Assembly (NCBI GenBank): GCA_963700185.1
Contig: CAVOWP010000014.1
Coordinates: 440,022 to 504,021, forward strand
DNA length: 64,000 bases
Direction of reading: 5' to 3'
Source of the DNA: AP-15 sp963700185
Lineage (GTDB): Bacteria > Pseudomonadota > Alphaproteobacteria > ATCC43930 > CGMCC-115725
The position numbers and the translations under genes were made by a program. Positions 28,462-37,321 of this stretch are shown here, one piece after another. The number at the start of each line of letters is the position of its first letter. Position 1 is the first letter of the stretch. The notes below the pieces were generated by a model. That model ran no database searches, had not been told where the DNA came from, and saw only the letters and a list, made by a program, of their open reading frames with translations.

Positions 28462-29499
28462 TTGGCGCCACTCTTAGAAGTCAGGGACCTGCACACCGAG
28501 TTTCGCACCGGGGCCGGTGTGGTGCCCGCGGTCGACGGCATCTCCTACACCGTCGAGCGCGGCGAGACGGTTGCGATTGTCGGGGAAAGCGGGTCGGGCA
28601 AGACCGCCGGGGCGCTCTCGATCCTCCGCCTGATCCCGGATCCGCCAGGACGGATCACGCAGGGCGAGATCCTCTTTGCCGGCCGCGACCTGAGGCGTTT
28701 GTCCGACGAGGAGATCCGCCAGGTCCGTGGTGGCGAGATCGGCATGATCTTCCAGGAGCCGATGACCTCGCTGAACCCGGTGCTGACGATCGGCCGCCAG
28801 ATCACCGAGACGATCGAGCAACATCGCGGGGTGGACCGCACCGCGGCGCAGAAGCGGGCGGTGGAGCTCCTCGGCATGGTTGGCATTGCCGATCCGGCGC
28901 GGCGGCTGAAGCAGTATCCGCATCAGCTGTCGGGCGGCATGCGGCAGCGCGTCATGATCGCCATCGCATTGGCGTGCGGCCCCAAGCTGATCATTGCCGA
29001 CGAGCCGACGACGGCGCTCGACGTGACGATCCAGGCGCAGATCCTCGAGTTGATGAAGCAGCTGACGCACCGGCTCGAAGTGGCGCTGATTATCATCACA
29101 CATAATCTCGGCGTCGTCGCGCGCTACGCCAATCGCGTCAACGTGATGTATGCCGGCCGTATCGTCGAGAGCGGCCCGGCCGCGGAGATCTACCACGACC
29201 CGCGGCATCCTTACACGATGGCGCTGCTGCGCTCGGTGCCACGGCTCGACCGGCCGCGTCAAGCGCGCCTAGACCCGGTCGAGGGCCAGCCCCCCGACCT
29301 GACCCGGCTCGATGCCGGTTGCTCGTTTCGGCCGCGCTGCCGTTTTGCCGTCGAGGGATGCGCCCTGTCACGGCCGCCGCTGAAACGCGCCGGCGAAGGT
29401 GCGCACTTGGCGGCGTGCTTCCGAAGCAGCGAGATCGCGGCCGGGGCCGCGCAGCAGACGAGGCAACTTGTATCGGCGAGCCGCGTTGCCGCTTCCTGA
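28462..29499 (+). CDS. Peptide/nickel-type ABC transporter ATPase (DppD/OppD type)
   Basis: The protein has Walker A GESGSGKT, the Q loop IFQEPMTSLNPVLTIGRQ, signature LSGGMRQRV, Walker B KLIIADEPTTALD and switch His in ITHN. The oligopeptide-type C-terminal extension with CSFRPRCRFAVEGC follows. It supplies energy to an inner-membrane importer for peptides or similar solutes. The start is uncertain: TTG at 28462 has GGGAGGAAG about 13 nt upstream; TTG at 28429 is an in-frame alternative without a visible ribosome-binding site. It opens an operon of ATPase, four binding proteins and ATPase, with no permease genes. Confidence 0.85.
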   Translation: MAPLLEVRDLHTEFRTGAGVVPAVDGISYTVERGETVAIVGESGSGKTAGALSILRLIPDPPGRITQGEILFAGRDLRRLSDEEIRQVRGGEIGMIFQEPMTSLNPVLTIGRQITETIEQHRGVDRTAAQKRAVELLGMVGIADPARRLKQYPHQLSGGMRQRVMIAIALACGPKLIIADEPTTALDVTIQAQILELMKQLTHRLEVALIIITHNLGVVARYANRVNVMYAGRIVESGPAAEIYHDPRHPYTMALLRSVPRLDRPRQARLDPVEGQPPDLTRLDAGCSFRPRCRFAVEGCALSRPPLKRAGEGAHLAACFRSSEIAAGAAQQTRQLVSASRVAAS

Positions 29500-29523
29500 T
29501 TAAACTCGCAGCGAGGGGCGAAG

Positions 29524-31137
29524 ATGAAATTAGCTTCGTGGTGGTTTGCGGCAGGGATCGGCGTCGTCGCACTCGGCGCCGCAGCACTGGCCGGGGCACC
29601 CAACGAGGAGGAAGCCCCAGCGAAGCGCGGCGGCACCTTGACCTATGTGATCCCGGAGGATGCCCCGCCCAGTTTTGACGGCCATCGCGAAGGCACCTTT
29701 GCGACCTTGCATTCGGTGGCCCCGTTTTACAGCGTGCTGATCCGGGTCAACCCCGAAAACCCGTCCTCGACGATCGACTTTGTCTGCGACCTCTGCACGT
29801 CGATGCCGCAACCGACCGACGGCGGCAAGACTTATACGTTCAAGATCCGCGGCGACGTCAAATTCCACGATGGCTCGCCGCTCACCGCTGCCGATGTCGC
29901 GAAAAGCTGGCGGATGATCATCGACCCGCCCGCAGGTGTGCTGAGCGCGCGTCAGAGCTGGTATGAAATGGTCGACAAGGTCGAGGCGCCCGATCCGTCG
30001 ACTGTCGTCTTCCATCTCAAATTCGCGACCGATGCCTTCTTGCCGGCGCTCGCCGATCCCTTCACATTCATCTACAAGAAGGACATTCTCGACAAGGATC
30101 CGCGCTGGTACGAAAAGAATATTCTCGGCTCGGGTCCGTTCAAATTCGCCGAATTCGAAACTGGCCAGTCGATCAAGGGGGTTCGCAACCCCGATTATTA
30201 TCGCAAGGGGTTGCCCTACCTCGACGGATTCAGCGGCATTTATGCGCCGAAGCAAGCGATTCGGGTCGAGGCCATTCGCAGCGATCGCGCTGCCATCGAG
30301 TTCCGCGGTTTTCCACCCTCGACCTTAGACGAGCTTAAGAGAGCCCTCGACGGGCAGCTCTCCGTTCAGGAGAGCGATTGGAATTGCGGCAATCTGGTAA
30401 CTCCGAACCATAAGAAAAAGCCGTTCGACGACCCCCGGGTGCGGCGCGCGCTGACCCTAGCGATCGACCGTTGGCATGGCGCACCGCCGCTATCGAAGAT
30501 CGCCAATGTGCGCACCGTCGGCGGGATAGTGTTTCCCGCCTCGCCGCTGGCGGCGACGAAGGAGGAGCTGCAGCAGATCGCCGGTTTCTGGCCCGATATC
30601 GAAAAATCGCGGGCGGAGGCAAAACGCCTCCTGAAGGAAGCGGGAGCCGAGGGGCTGAGTTTCGAGCTGTTGAACCGCAATGTCGACCAGCCGTACAAAT
30701 ATGTCGGCACTTGGCTCGTCGACGAGTGGAGCAAGATCGGATTGCACGTGACGCAGCGCGTGCTCCCTGGAGGCCCGGAATTGGACGCGCTGCGCACCGG
30801 CAATTTCGAGGTCGCGCTGATCGCCAATTGCCACGGCGTGCCTAACCCGTTGTTGGACGTGCAGACATTCCTGCCAAGTTACGCTGCGGCATACGGCTAC
30901 TACAAGGATCAGGCCGAACTCGATCTTTACGACAAGATGCTGCGCGAGACAGATTTCCCGAAACAGCGCGACCTGATGCGCCAATTCGAAAAATACGTCA
31001 TCGATGAACAGGCCCATCAGATCTGGGTATTGTGGTGGTACCGTATCGTCCCCTATCGGTCTTATGTGAAGGGCTGGAAGATCAGTCCCAGCCATTACAT
31101 CAACCAGGATCTGGCAACAGTGTGGCTCGATAAATAA
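29524..31137 (+). CDS. Family 5 solute-binding protein, tandem paralogue 1
   Basis: The 537-residue protein has a signal peptide (MKLASWWFAAGIGVVALGAA...LAGA) and the SBP_bac_5 fold: RGGTLTYVIPEDAPPSFDGH, the long Cherepanov-like core YTFKIRGDVKFHDGSPLTAA, and the shared C-terminus SYVKGWKISPSHYINQDLAT ending WLDK. All four paralogues share a CxxC (here FVCDLC, about residue 90). A third Cys (DWNCG) is shared with copies 2 and 4. The protein binds a solute in the periplasm for the flanking ATPases. GAGGGGCGAAG precedes the ATG. Confidence 0.85.
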   Translation: MKLASWWFAAGIGVVALGAAALAGAPNEEEAPAKRGGTLTYVIPEDAPPSFDGHREGTFATLHSVAPFYSVLIRVNPENPSSTIDFVCDLCTSMPQPTDGGKTYTFKIRGDVKFHDGSPLTAADVAKSWRMIIDPPAGVLSARQSWYEMVDKVEAPDPSTVVFHLKFATDAFLPALADPFTFIYKKDILDKDPRWYEKNILGSGPFKFAEFETGQSIKGVRNPDYYRKGLPYLDGFSGIYAPKQAIRVEAIRSDRAAIEFRGFPPSTLDELKRALDGQLSVQESDWNCGNLVTPNHKKKPFDDPRVRRALTLAIDRWHGAPPLSKIANVRTVGGIVFPASPLAATKEELQQIAGFWPDIEKSRAEAKRLLKEAGAEGLSFELLNRNVDQPYKYVGTWLVDEWSKIGLHVTQRVLPGGPELDALRTGNFEVALIANCHGVPNPLLDVQTFLPSYAAAYGYYKDQAELDLYDKMLRETDFPKQRDLMRQFEKYVIDEQAHQIWVLWWYRIVPYRSYVKGWKISPSHYINQDLATVWLDK

Positions 31138-31179
31138 CAACAATCTCGTGAACAGGATGCTTTACTGGGAGGAGTTGCA

Positions 31180-32781
31180 ATGGAGGCGAGAGCAGTAGGA
31201 TTGGCGGCGGGCCTTGGCGTCCTCTTGACGGGGGCGCCCATTGCCGCGCCGGCGCAGGAAATCCCGAGGAGTGGCGGCGTTCTGAACTACGTGATCCCGG
31301 CGGACGCGCCGCCCAGCTTCGACGCGCACCGCGAGACCACGTTCGCGACGATCCAATCGGCGGCGCCGTTCTACAGCGTGCTGATCCGCGTCGATCCGAA
31401 CAATCCGGGTTCGACCACCAACTTCGTGTGCGATCTGTGCACCGCAATGCCGCAGCCGACCGATAACGGCAAGACCTATACGTTCAAGATCCGCAGCGGC
31501 ATCAAATTCCATGACGGCTCGCCGCTGACGGCCGCCGACGTGGCGGCGAGCTGGGAGCACATCATTCACCCGCCCGAGGGTGTCCTGAGCCCGCGTGAAA
31601 GCCATTATGTGATGGTCGACACAATCGAGACGCCCGATCCGAAGACCGTGGTCTTCCACTTGAAGTTTGCTACGAGCGCATTCCTGCCGGCGCTCGCCGA
31701 CCCGTATAGCTGGATCTACAAGAAGGAGATCCTCGACAAAGATCCGCGCTGGTACGAAAAGAACATCCTCGGCTCGGGCCCGTTCAAATTCGCCAGCTAC
31801 GAGATCGGCCAGTCGATCAAGGGAGTGAAAAACTCCGATTATTACCATGAGGGGTTGCCCTTCCTCGACGGCTTCACCGCCATCTACGCGCCGAAGCAGG
31901 CGGTGAGGATCGACGCGATCCGCAGCGATCGTGCCGCCATCGAGTTCCGCGGGTTTCCGCCATCGGTGCGCGACGAGCTCGTCGGCGCGCTCGGTGACAA
32001 GATCACGGTTCAGCAAAGCGACTGGAACTGCGGTAGCTTCGTGGAGCCCAACCACAAGAGAAAGCCGTTCGACGACGCTCGAGTGCGCCGGGCGCTGACC
32101 TTGGCGATCGACCGATGGCATGGCGCACCGCAGCTCGCCAAGATCGCCAATGTGCACACCGTCGGCGGCATTGTCTTCCCAGCCTCCCCGTTGGCGGCGC
32201 ACAAAGAGGAATTGCAGACCCTCGCCGGGTTCTCTCCCGACATCGACAAGTCGCGGGTCGAGGCGAAGCGGCTGTTGAAGGAGGCCGGGGCCGAGGGGCT
32301 CACGTTTGAGCTCTTGAACCGCAATGTCGACCAGCCCTATAAGTATAATGGCACCTGGGTCATCGACGAATGGAGCAAGATTGGATTGCACGTCACGCAG
32401 CGCGTGGTACCCACCGGCCCATGGTTCGACGCTATGCGGCAAGGCAATTTCGATGTCGTCCTGGCCGGCAATTGCCAAAGCGTGGTCAACCCGCTGCTCG
32501 ACGTGCAGCGGTATTTACCGAATTACGCCGCGAACTACGGACAGTTCGAGGACGAGCAGGAGCTTGCGCTCTACGACAAGATGCTGCACGAGACCGACTT
32601 CGCGAAGCAGCGCGCGCTGATGCGCGATTTTGAGAAACTCGTGCTCGATGACCAGGCGCACGAGATCTTTCTGCTGTGGTGGTACCGGATGGTGCCCTAC
32701 CGGTCTTATGTCAAAGGCTGGAAGATCAGCCCGAGCCATTACGTGAACCAGGACCTGGCCACTGTATGGCTCGACAAATAA
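31180..32781 (+). CDS. Family 5 solute-binding protein, tandem paralogue 2
   Basis: The 533-residue protein is collinear with paralogue 1 throughout and most like it in DWNCG, NVHTVGGIVFPASPLAA and SYVKGWKISPSHYVNQDLAT. It has its own signal peptide (MEARAVGLAAGLGVLLTGAP, cleavage near APAQE). The CxxC is FVCDLCTAMPQ. CTGGGAGGAG precedes the ATG. It starts 42 bp after paralogue 1. Differences cluster in N-terminal half loops, which would allow a different ligand; ligand is unknown. Confidence 0.85.
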   Translation: MEARAVGLAAGLGVLLTGAPIAAPAQEIPRSGGVLNYVIPADAPPSFDAHRETTFATIQSAAPFYSVLIRVDPNNPGSTTNFVCDLCTAMPQPTDNGKTYTFKIRSGIKFHDGSPLTAADVAASWEHIIHPPEGVLSPRESHYVMVDTIETPDPKTVVFHLKFATSAFLPALADPYSWIYKKEILDKDPRWYEKNILGSGPFKFASYEIGQSIKGVKNSDYYHEGLPFLDGFTAIYAPKQAVRIDAIRSDRAAIEFRGFPPSVRDELVGALGDKITVQQSDWNCGSFVEPNHKRKPFDDARVRRALTLAIDRWHGAPQLAKIANVHTVGGIVFPASPLAAHKEELQTLAGFSPDIDKSRVEAKRLLKEAGAEGLTFELLNRNVDQPYKYNGTWVIDEWSKIGLHVTQRVVPTGPWFDAMRQGNFDVVLAGNCQSVVNPLLDVQRYLPNYAANYGQFEDEQELALYDKMLHETDFAKQRALMRDFEKLVLDDQAHEIFLLWWYRMVPYRSYVKGWKISPSHYVNQDLATVWLDK

Positions 32782-32785
32782 GCGG

Positions 32786-32869
32786 GCATCGTCACCCCCG
32801 CGGAAGCGGGGGTCCAGGGTCCAGCGCGGCGGCCTCGCGGCTCTGGATTCCCGCTTCCGCGGGAATGAC
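32786..32869. repeat. REP-like palindrome between binding-protein genes 2 and 3
   Basis: The stretch begins CGTCACCCCCGCGGAAGCGG and ends with CCGCTTCCGCGGGAATGACG, which are near-perfect reverse complements, with an inner pair TCCAG...CTGGA and GGCCTCG. It can fold into a long hairpin. This palindrome type is very common in Bradyrhizobium-like intergenic DNA. Its last bases contain the apparent start codon of the next gene. Confidence 0.8.
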
Positions 32870-34460
32870 GATATTGAGGGCACTCCTGGTGCTGCTCGGC
32901 ACGGCGGCGCTTGCGCCGGCTTTGGCGGGGGAGGAGCCGAAAGGCGGCGGCACTCTCACTTACATGATCCCGGCGGATGCGCCGCCGAGCTTTGACGGCC
33001 ATCGCGAGAGCACCTACGCGACGGTGCATTCGGCCGCGCCCTTCTATAGCGTGTTGATCCGGGTCGATCCGGACAACCCGGCGGACATAACCCATTTCGT
33101 CTGCGATCTTTGCACCGAAATTCCGCAGCCGGCGGATGACGGCAAGACCTACACCTTCAAGATCCGCCGGGACGTGAAGTTCCACGACGGCTCGGCACTG
33201 ACCGCCGCCGACGTGGCCGCGAGCTACAACAAGATCATTTTTCCCACCCATGATCAATTGAGCGCGCGATCGAGCAATTACCTGATGGTGGACAAAGTAG
33301 AGGCTCCCGACCCGGAGACTGTCGTCTTCCAGCTCAAATTCGCGACCAGCGCGTTTCTGCCGGCGCTCGCCGACCCGTTTAACTTCATCTACAAAAGGGA
33401 AATCCTCGACAAGGATCCGCGCTGGTACGAGAGGAACATCCTCGGCTCCGGCCCCTTTAAATTTGTCGATTACCAAGTAGGCCAGTCAATAAAGGGCGAA
33501 AAATATCGGGACTACTACTATAAAGGGCGGCCCTATCTCGACGGCTTCACTGGCATCTACGCCGACAAGCAGGCGGTCCGGGTCGAGGCGATCCGCAGCG
33601 ACCGCGCGGCGATCGAATTCCGCAGCATGCCGCCCGCGGCCCGTGACGAGCTCGTCAAGGCGCTCGGCGACAAGATTACCGTGCAGGAGAGCGACTGGAA
33701 CGTCGCCAGCGCTGTCACCCCCAATCACAAGCGCAAGCCGTTCGACGACCCGCGGGTCCGACGGGCATTGACCCTGGCCATCGACCGATGGCACGGCGCG
33801 CCCGGGCTGTCGAAGGTCGCAATCGTCAAGACTGTCGGTGGGATCGTTTATCCCGGCTCGCCATTGGCGACGAACCAACCGGAGCTGGAACAGATCGCCG
33901 GGTTCTGGCCCGACATCGAAAAGTCACGCGCTGAAGCGCGCCGGCTGCTGAAAGAAGCCGGCGCCGAGGGGCTCTCTTTCGATCTTCTCAACCGCAATGT
34001 CGACCAGCCCTTCAAATACGTCGCAACTTGGCTCATCGACGAGTGGAGCAAGATCGGATTGCACGTGAAGCAGCGGGTCTTGCCGACGGGACCTTGGTTC
34101 GAGGCGATGCGCAACGGCGATTTCGATGTCGTTCTCGAAGCACCGGGGCACGGCATGGTCAATCCGTTGCTCGACATCCAGAAGGCGCTGCCGGCCACGG
34201 TCGACAGCGAGAACTACGGCAATTACGACGATCCGCAGGAGGTCGACCTCTACGACAAGATGCTGCGCGAGACCGATCCGGCGCGGCAGCGGGCGCTGAT
34301 GCGCCAGTTCGAAAAACTCGTACTGGACGACCAGGCTCATATGCTCTGGGTATTGTGGTGGCACCGTATCGTGCCGTACCGGTCCTATGTCAAGGGCTTC
34401 AAGATCGCCCCGACGCATTTCATTAATCAGGACCTCGCAACAATCTGGCTCGACAAGTGA
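32865..34460 (+). CDS. Family 5 solute-binding protein, tandem paralogue 3
   Basis: The 531-residue protein from ATG 32865 starts MTILRALLVLLGTAALAPAL, a normal signal peptide, and then GGGTLTYMIPADAPPSFDGH. The ATG lies inside the terminal ATGACG of a REP-like palindrome, and there is no purine-rich ribosome-binding site, so translation may depend on coupling or on the hairpin. The CxxC is kept (FVCDLCTEIPQ) but the third Cys of the other copies is lost (DWNVASAV). The C-terminus is YVKGFKIAPTHFINQDLA...WLDK. It is collinear with the other copies otherwise. Confidence 0.8.
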   Translation: MTILRALLVLLGTAALAPALAGEEPKGGGTLTYMIPADAPPSFDGHRESTYATVHSAAPFYSVLIRVDPDNPADITHFVCDLCTEIPQPADDGKTYTFKIRRDVKFHDGSALTAADVAASYNKIIFPTHDQLSARSSNYLMVDKVEAPDPETVVFQLKFATSAFLPALADPFNFIYKREILDKDPRWYERNILGSGPFKFVDYQVGQSIKGEKYRDYYYKGRPYLDGFTGIYADKQAVRVEAIRSDRAAIEFRSMPPAARDELVKALGDKITVQESDWNVASAVTPNHKRKPFDDPRVRRALTLAIDRWHGAPGLSKVAIVKTVGGIVYPGSPLATNQPELEQIAGFWPDIEKSRAEARRLLKEAGAEGLSFDLLNRNVDQPFKYVATWLIDEWSKIGLHVKQRVLPTGPWFEAMRNGDFDVVLEAPGHGMVNPLLDIQKALPATVDSENYGNYDDPQEVDLYDKMLRETDPARQRALMRQFEKLVLDDQAHMLWVLWWHRIVPYRSYVKGFKIAPTHFINQDLATIWLDK

Positions 34461-34476
34461 CGGGAGGCTCAAGGTA

Positions 34477-36081
34477 ATGCGTCAGCACATTAATTCGGTG
34501 ATCTTAGGCGCCGTCGCCGCCGCAATGTTCGCAAGCCCGGCTGCGGCCGAGGAAGAGCCGAAACGCGGCGGGACGTTGACCTATATGATCCCGGCTGATG
34601 CGCCGCCGAGCTTTGACGCCCATCGCGAGGAGACCTATGCGACGATCCACTCGGCCGCGCCGTTCTACAGCGTCTTGATCCGGGCCAACCCCTACGATCC
34701 GGGCAAGACCGACGATCTCGTCTGCGATCTGTGCACCGCGATGCCAAAGCCGACCGACGACGGCAAGACCTACACCTTCAAGATCCGCGAAGGGGTCAAA
34801 TTCACCGACGGCTCGCCATTGACGGCCGAGGATGTCGCGGCGAGCTGGAATGAGATCATCTTCCCGCCGAATGGCGTCATCAGCGCCCGACAGAGTAACT
34901 TCGTCATGGTGGACAAAGTCGAGGCCACCGATCCGACCACCGTGGTTTTCCGGCTGAAATTCGCCACCGATGCGTTTCTGCCGGCATTGGCCGACCCCTA
35001 TTCCTGGATCTATGAAAAGGCGATCCTCGACAAGGACCCCCACTGGTACGAAAAGAACATCCTCGGCTCCGGCCCGTTCAAGTTCGTCAGCTACGATACC
35101 GGCCAATCGATCAAGGGCGAGCGCAATCCCGACTACTTCCGTAAGGGCCTGCCTTACCTCGACGGCTTTACCGGCATCTATGCCGACAAGCAGGCGGTTC
35201 GCGTCGAGGCGATCCGCGCCGACCGGGCGGCGATCGAGTTTCGCGGCTTCCCTCCCGCCACCGTCGACGAGCTGAAAAAGGCGCTCGGTGACAAGATTAC
35301 CGTCCAGACCAGCGACTGGAACTGCGGCGGGGTGATAACCCCGAACCACCAGAAAAAGCCATTCGACGACGTCCGCGTCCGGCGCGCCCTAACCTTGGCG
35401 ATCGACCGCTGGGGCGGCGCACCGGAGTTGTCCAAGATCGCGATCGTGCACACGGTCGGCGGCCTGACCTTCCCGGATTCGCCGCTCGCCCCAACCAAGG
35501 AGGAGCTGCAGCGGATTGCCGGCTATTGGCCCGACATCGAAAAGTCGCGGGCTGAGGCGCGGCGCTTGCTGAAAGAGGCAGGAGCCGAGGGGCTCCATTT
35601 TGAACTGCTCAATCGTAACGTCGATCAACCCTACAAATATTATGGGATCTGGGTCGTCGACCAGTGGAGCAAGATCGGACTGCACGTCACCCAGCGGGTA
35701 TTGCCGACCGGGCCGTGGTTTGAGGCGCTGCGCAGCGGTAATTTCGAGGTCAGCACCGAGGGTAACTGCCAGAACGTTGTCAATCCGCTCGCCGATGTCG
35801 GCAAATACCTGCCGCATTCGGTGTCCAGCTCTAACTACGGGCAGTTCGACGATCCGAAAGAAATCGAAATGTATAACCGCCAACTGCACGAACTCGACAA
35901 GGCCAAGCAGCACACCGATTTGCTCGAGTTCAACAAATACGTCCTGGACGAGCAGGCCCATGCGATCTACCTGCTGTGGTGGCAGCGGATCGTGCCGTAC
36001 CGCTCCTATGTCAAAGGCTGGAAAATCGGTCCCAGTCATTACGTCAACCAAGACCTCGGCACGATCTGGCTCGACAAATGA
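34477..36081 (+). CDS. Family 5 solute-binding protein, tandem paralogue 4
   Basis: The 534-residue protein has a signal peptide (MRQHINSVILGAVAAAMFAS PAAAE) and the shared N-terminal block RGGTLTYMIPADAPPSFDAH. CxxC is LVCDLCTAMPK and the third Cys is kept (DWNCGGV). The C-terminus is SYVKGWKIGPSHYVNQDLGT ending WLDK. CGGGAGG lies upstream of ATG 34477, which is preferred over an upstream in-frame ATG that overlaps paralogue 3. The stop overlaps the start of the next ATPase (ATGA), so the two are translationally coupled. Confidence 0.85.
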   Translation: MRQHINSVILGAVAAAMFASPAAAEEEPKRGGTLTYMIPADAPPSFDAHREETYATIHSAAPFYSVLIRANPYDPGKTDDLVCDLCTAMPKPTDDGKTYTFKIREGVKFTDGSPLTAEDVAASWNEIIFPPNGVISARQSNFVMVDKVEATDPTTVVFRLKFATDAFLPALADPYSWIYEKAILDKDPHWYEKNILGSGPFKFVSYDTGQSIKGERNPDYFRKGLPYLDGFTGIYADKQAVRVEAIRADRAAIEFRGFPPATVDELKKALGDKITVQTSDWNCGGVITPNHQKKPFDDVRVRRALTLAIDRWGGAPELSKIAIVHTVGGLTFPDSPLAPTKEELQRIAGYWPDIEKSRAEARRLLKEAGAEGLHFELLNRNVDQPYKYYGIWVVDQWSKIGLHVTQRVLPTGPWFEALRSGNFEVSTEGNCQNVVNPLADVGKYLPHSVSSSNYGQFDDPKEIEMYNRQLHELDKAKQHTDLLEFNKYVLDEQAHAIYLLWWQRIVPYRSYVKGWKIGPSHYVNQDLGTIWLDK

Positions 36082-37094
36082 CGGTTAACGCCGACTCAAA
36101 GCCGCTCCTCGAAGTCAGGGGACTGCAAATGCATTTCCCGGTTACCGAAGGGATCGTCATCAATCGCAAAGTCGGTGAGGTGAAGGCCGTCGACGGAATC
36201 GACTTCACGGTCCGCCGCGGCGAGACTTTGGGGCTTGTCGGCGAAAGCGGCTGCGGCAAGACGACGACCGGACGCTGCATCCTGCGGCTCGAAAAGCCGA
36301 CGGCCGGCGCGATCCTCTACGACGGTGTCGACATCGCCAAGCTTGAGCGCAAAGATCTGGTGGCGCTGCGGCGCCGGATCCAAGTAATCTTCCAGGATCC
36401 GTACAGCTCGTTGAACCCGCGCATGAAGGTTGGCGAAATCATCGCCGAACCGATCATGGTTCACGGGCTCGAGCACGATGCAACCCGGCGCACCGCGCGA
36501 GTGCGCGAACTTCTGTCCGTCTGCGGCCTCGATCCGAAATTCGCCGATCGTTACCCGCATGAAATGTCGGGCGGCCAGCGCCAGCGCGTCGGGATTGCCC
36601 GTGCCCTCGCCTTGGAGCCGGAATTCATCGTCTGCGACGAGGCGGTCTCCGCGCTGGATGTTTCGATCCAGGCTCAGGTCATCAACCTCCTGGAGGATTT
36701 GCGCGAACGGTTCGGCCTGACCTATCTGTTCATTGCCCACGACCTCTCGGTGGTTCGGCATCTCTGCCAGCGGGTCGCGGTCATGTATCTCGGCCGCATC
36801 GTCGAACTTGCGGCCTGCGACGAGCTTTTCGACAACCCGCTACACCCTTACACCCAGGCATTGCTGGTGGCGGTGCCGGTGCCCGATCCGACTGTCGAGG
36901 CGGAGCGCATTTTCCGGCCGGTCAAGGGCGAGGTGCCGAGCCCGATCAATCCGCCCTCGGGCTGCGTCTTCCACCCGCGCTGCCCGATCGCCGTCGAGCG
37001 GTGCAAGCAGGATCGCCCCGAACTGCGCGAGCTGCGCCCTGGCCACTGGGTCGCCTGCAGCGAGGTGCGGCTGCAGATAGATGCGAGCGCATAG
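36078..37094 (+). CDS. Peptide-type ABC transporter ATPase (DppF/OppF type)
   Basis: The 338-residue protein has Walker A GESGCGKTTTGR, Q loop IFQDPYSSLNPRMKVGEI, signature MSGGQRQRVGIARAL, Walker B EFIVCDEAVSALD, and switch His IAHDLSVV. The C-terminal oligopeptide-type extension has CVFHPRCPIAVERC. It pairs with the DppD-type ATPase at the other end of the operon. Its ATG overlaps the stop of paralogue 4. The last seven or so codons and stop (36-bp zone, about 37073-37113) are antisense to an Ldh_2-like relic encoding FGEHKGYALA, so the C-terminus may have been reshaped by that sequence. Confidence 0.85.
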   Translation: MTVNADSKPLLEVRGLQMHFPVTEGIVINRKVGEVKAVDGIDFTVRRGETLGLVGESGCGKTTTGRCILRLEKPTAGAILYDGVDIAKLERKDLVALRRRIQVIFQDPYSSLNPRMKVGEIIAEPIMVHGLEHDATRRTARVRELLSVCGLDPKFADRYPHEMSGGQRQRVGIARALALEPEFIVCDEAVSALDVSIQAQVINLLEDLRERFGLTYLFIAHDLSVVRHLCQRVAVMYLGRIVELAACDELFDNPLHPYTQALLVAVPVPDPTVEAERIFRPVKGEVPSPINPPSGCVFHPRCPIAVERCKQDRPELRELRPGHWVACSEVRLQIDASA

Positions 37095-37113
37095 CCCTTG
37101 TGCTCGCCGAAGA
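37073..37113 (-). pseudogene. Tiny relic of an Ldh_2-type dehydrogenase gene
   Basis: On the minus strand this reads TTCGGCGAGCACAAGGGCTA then TGCGCTCGC, encoding FGEHKGYALA and continuing (S)IC. The same motif occurs in the full copy at 49.5-50.6 kb (FGEHKGYALAFVC) with about 29 of 30 identical bases. The rest of the gap to 37321 shows no further Ldh similarity and no gene. Confidence 0.5.
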
Positions 37114-37321
37114 TCCGCTCTGCCCACGCGTTTTGGCAAGCGCAGGCAAGCTTTGGTCGCGCCAGATCCGCAAGACGACGTTAAGTAGTCCTTGTGCGTG
37201 CCAAAGTTACAATCTTGGCATTACCTTGATTTTCTGGGCCAGCCCCAAGCGGCGATGCTAGACATCCAGGAAGCATCCGCTTCATCAACAAACTCACTGA
37301 TTAAGCAAAGAAAGCGGAAGG

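Noticed and set aside
31162..32478. Long minus-strand frames opposite each of the four binding proteins
   Set aside because: They recur at the same offset in every paralogue because the sense genes are similar; composition is that of shadow frames.
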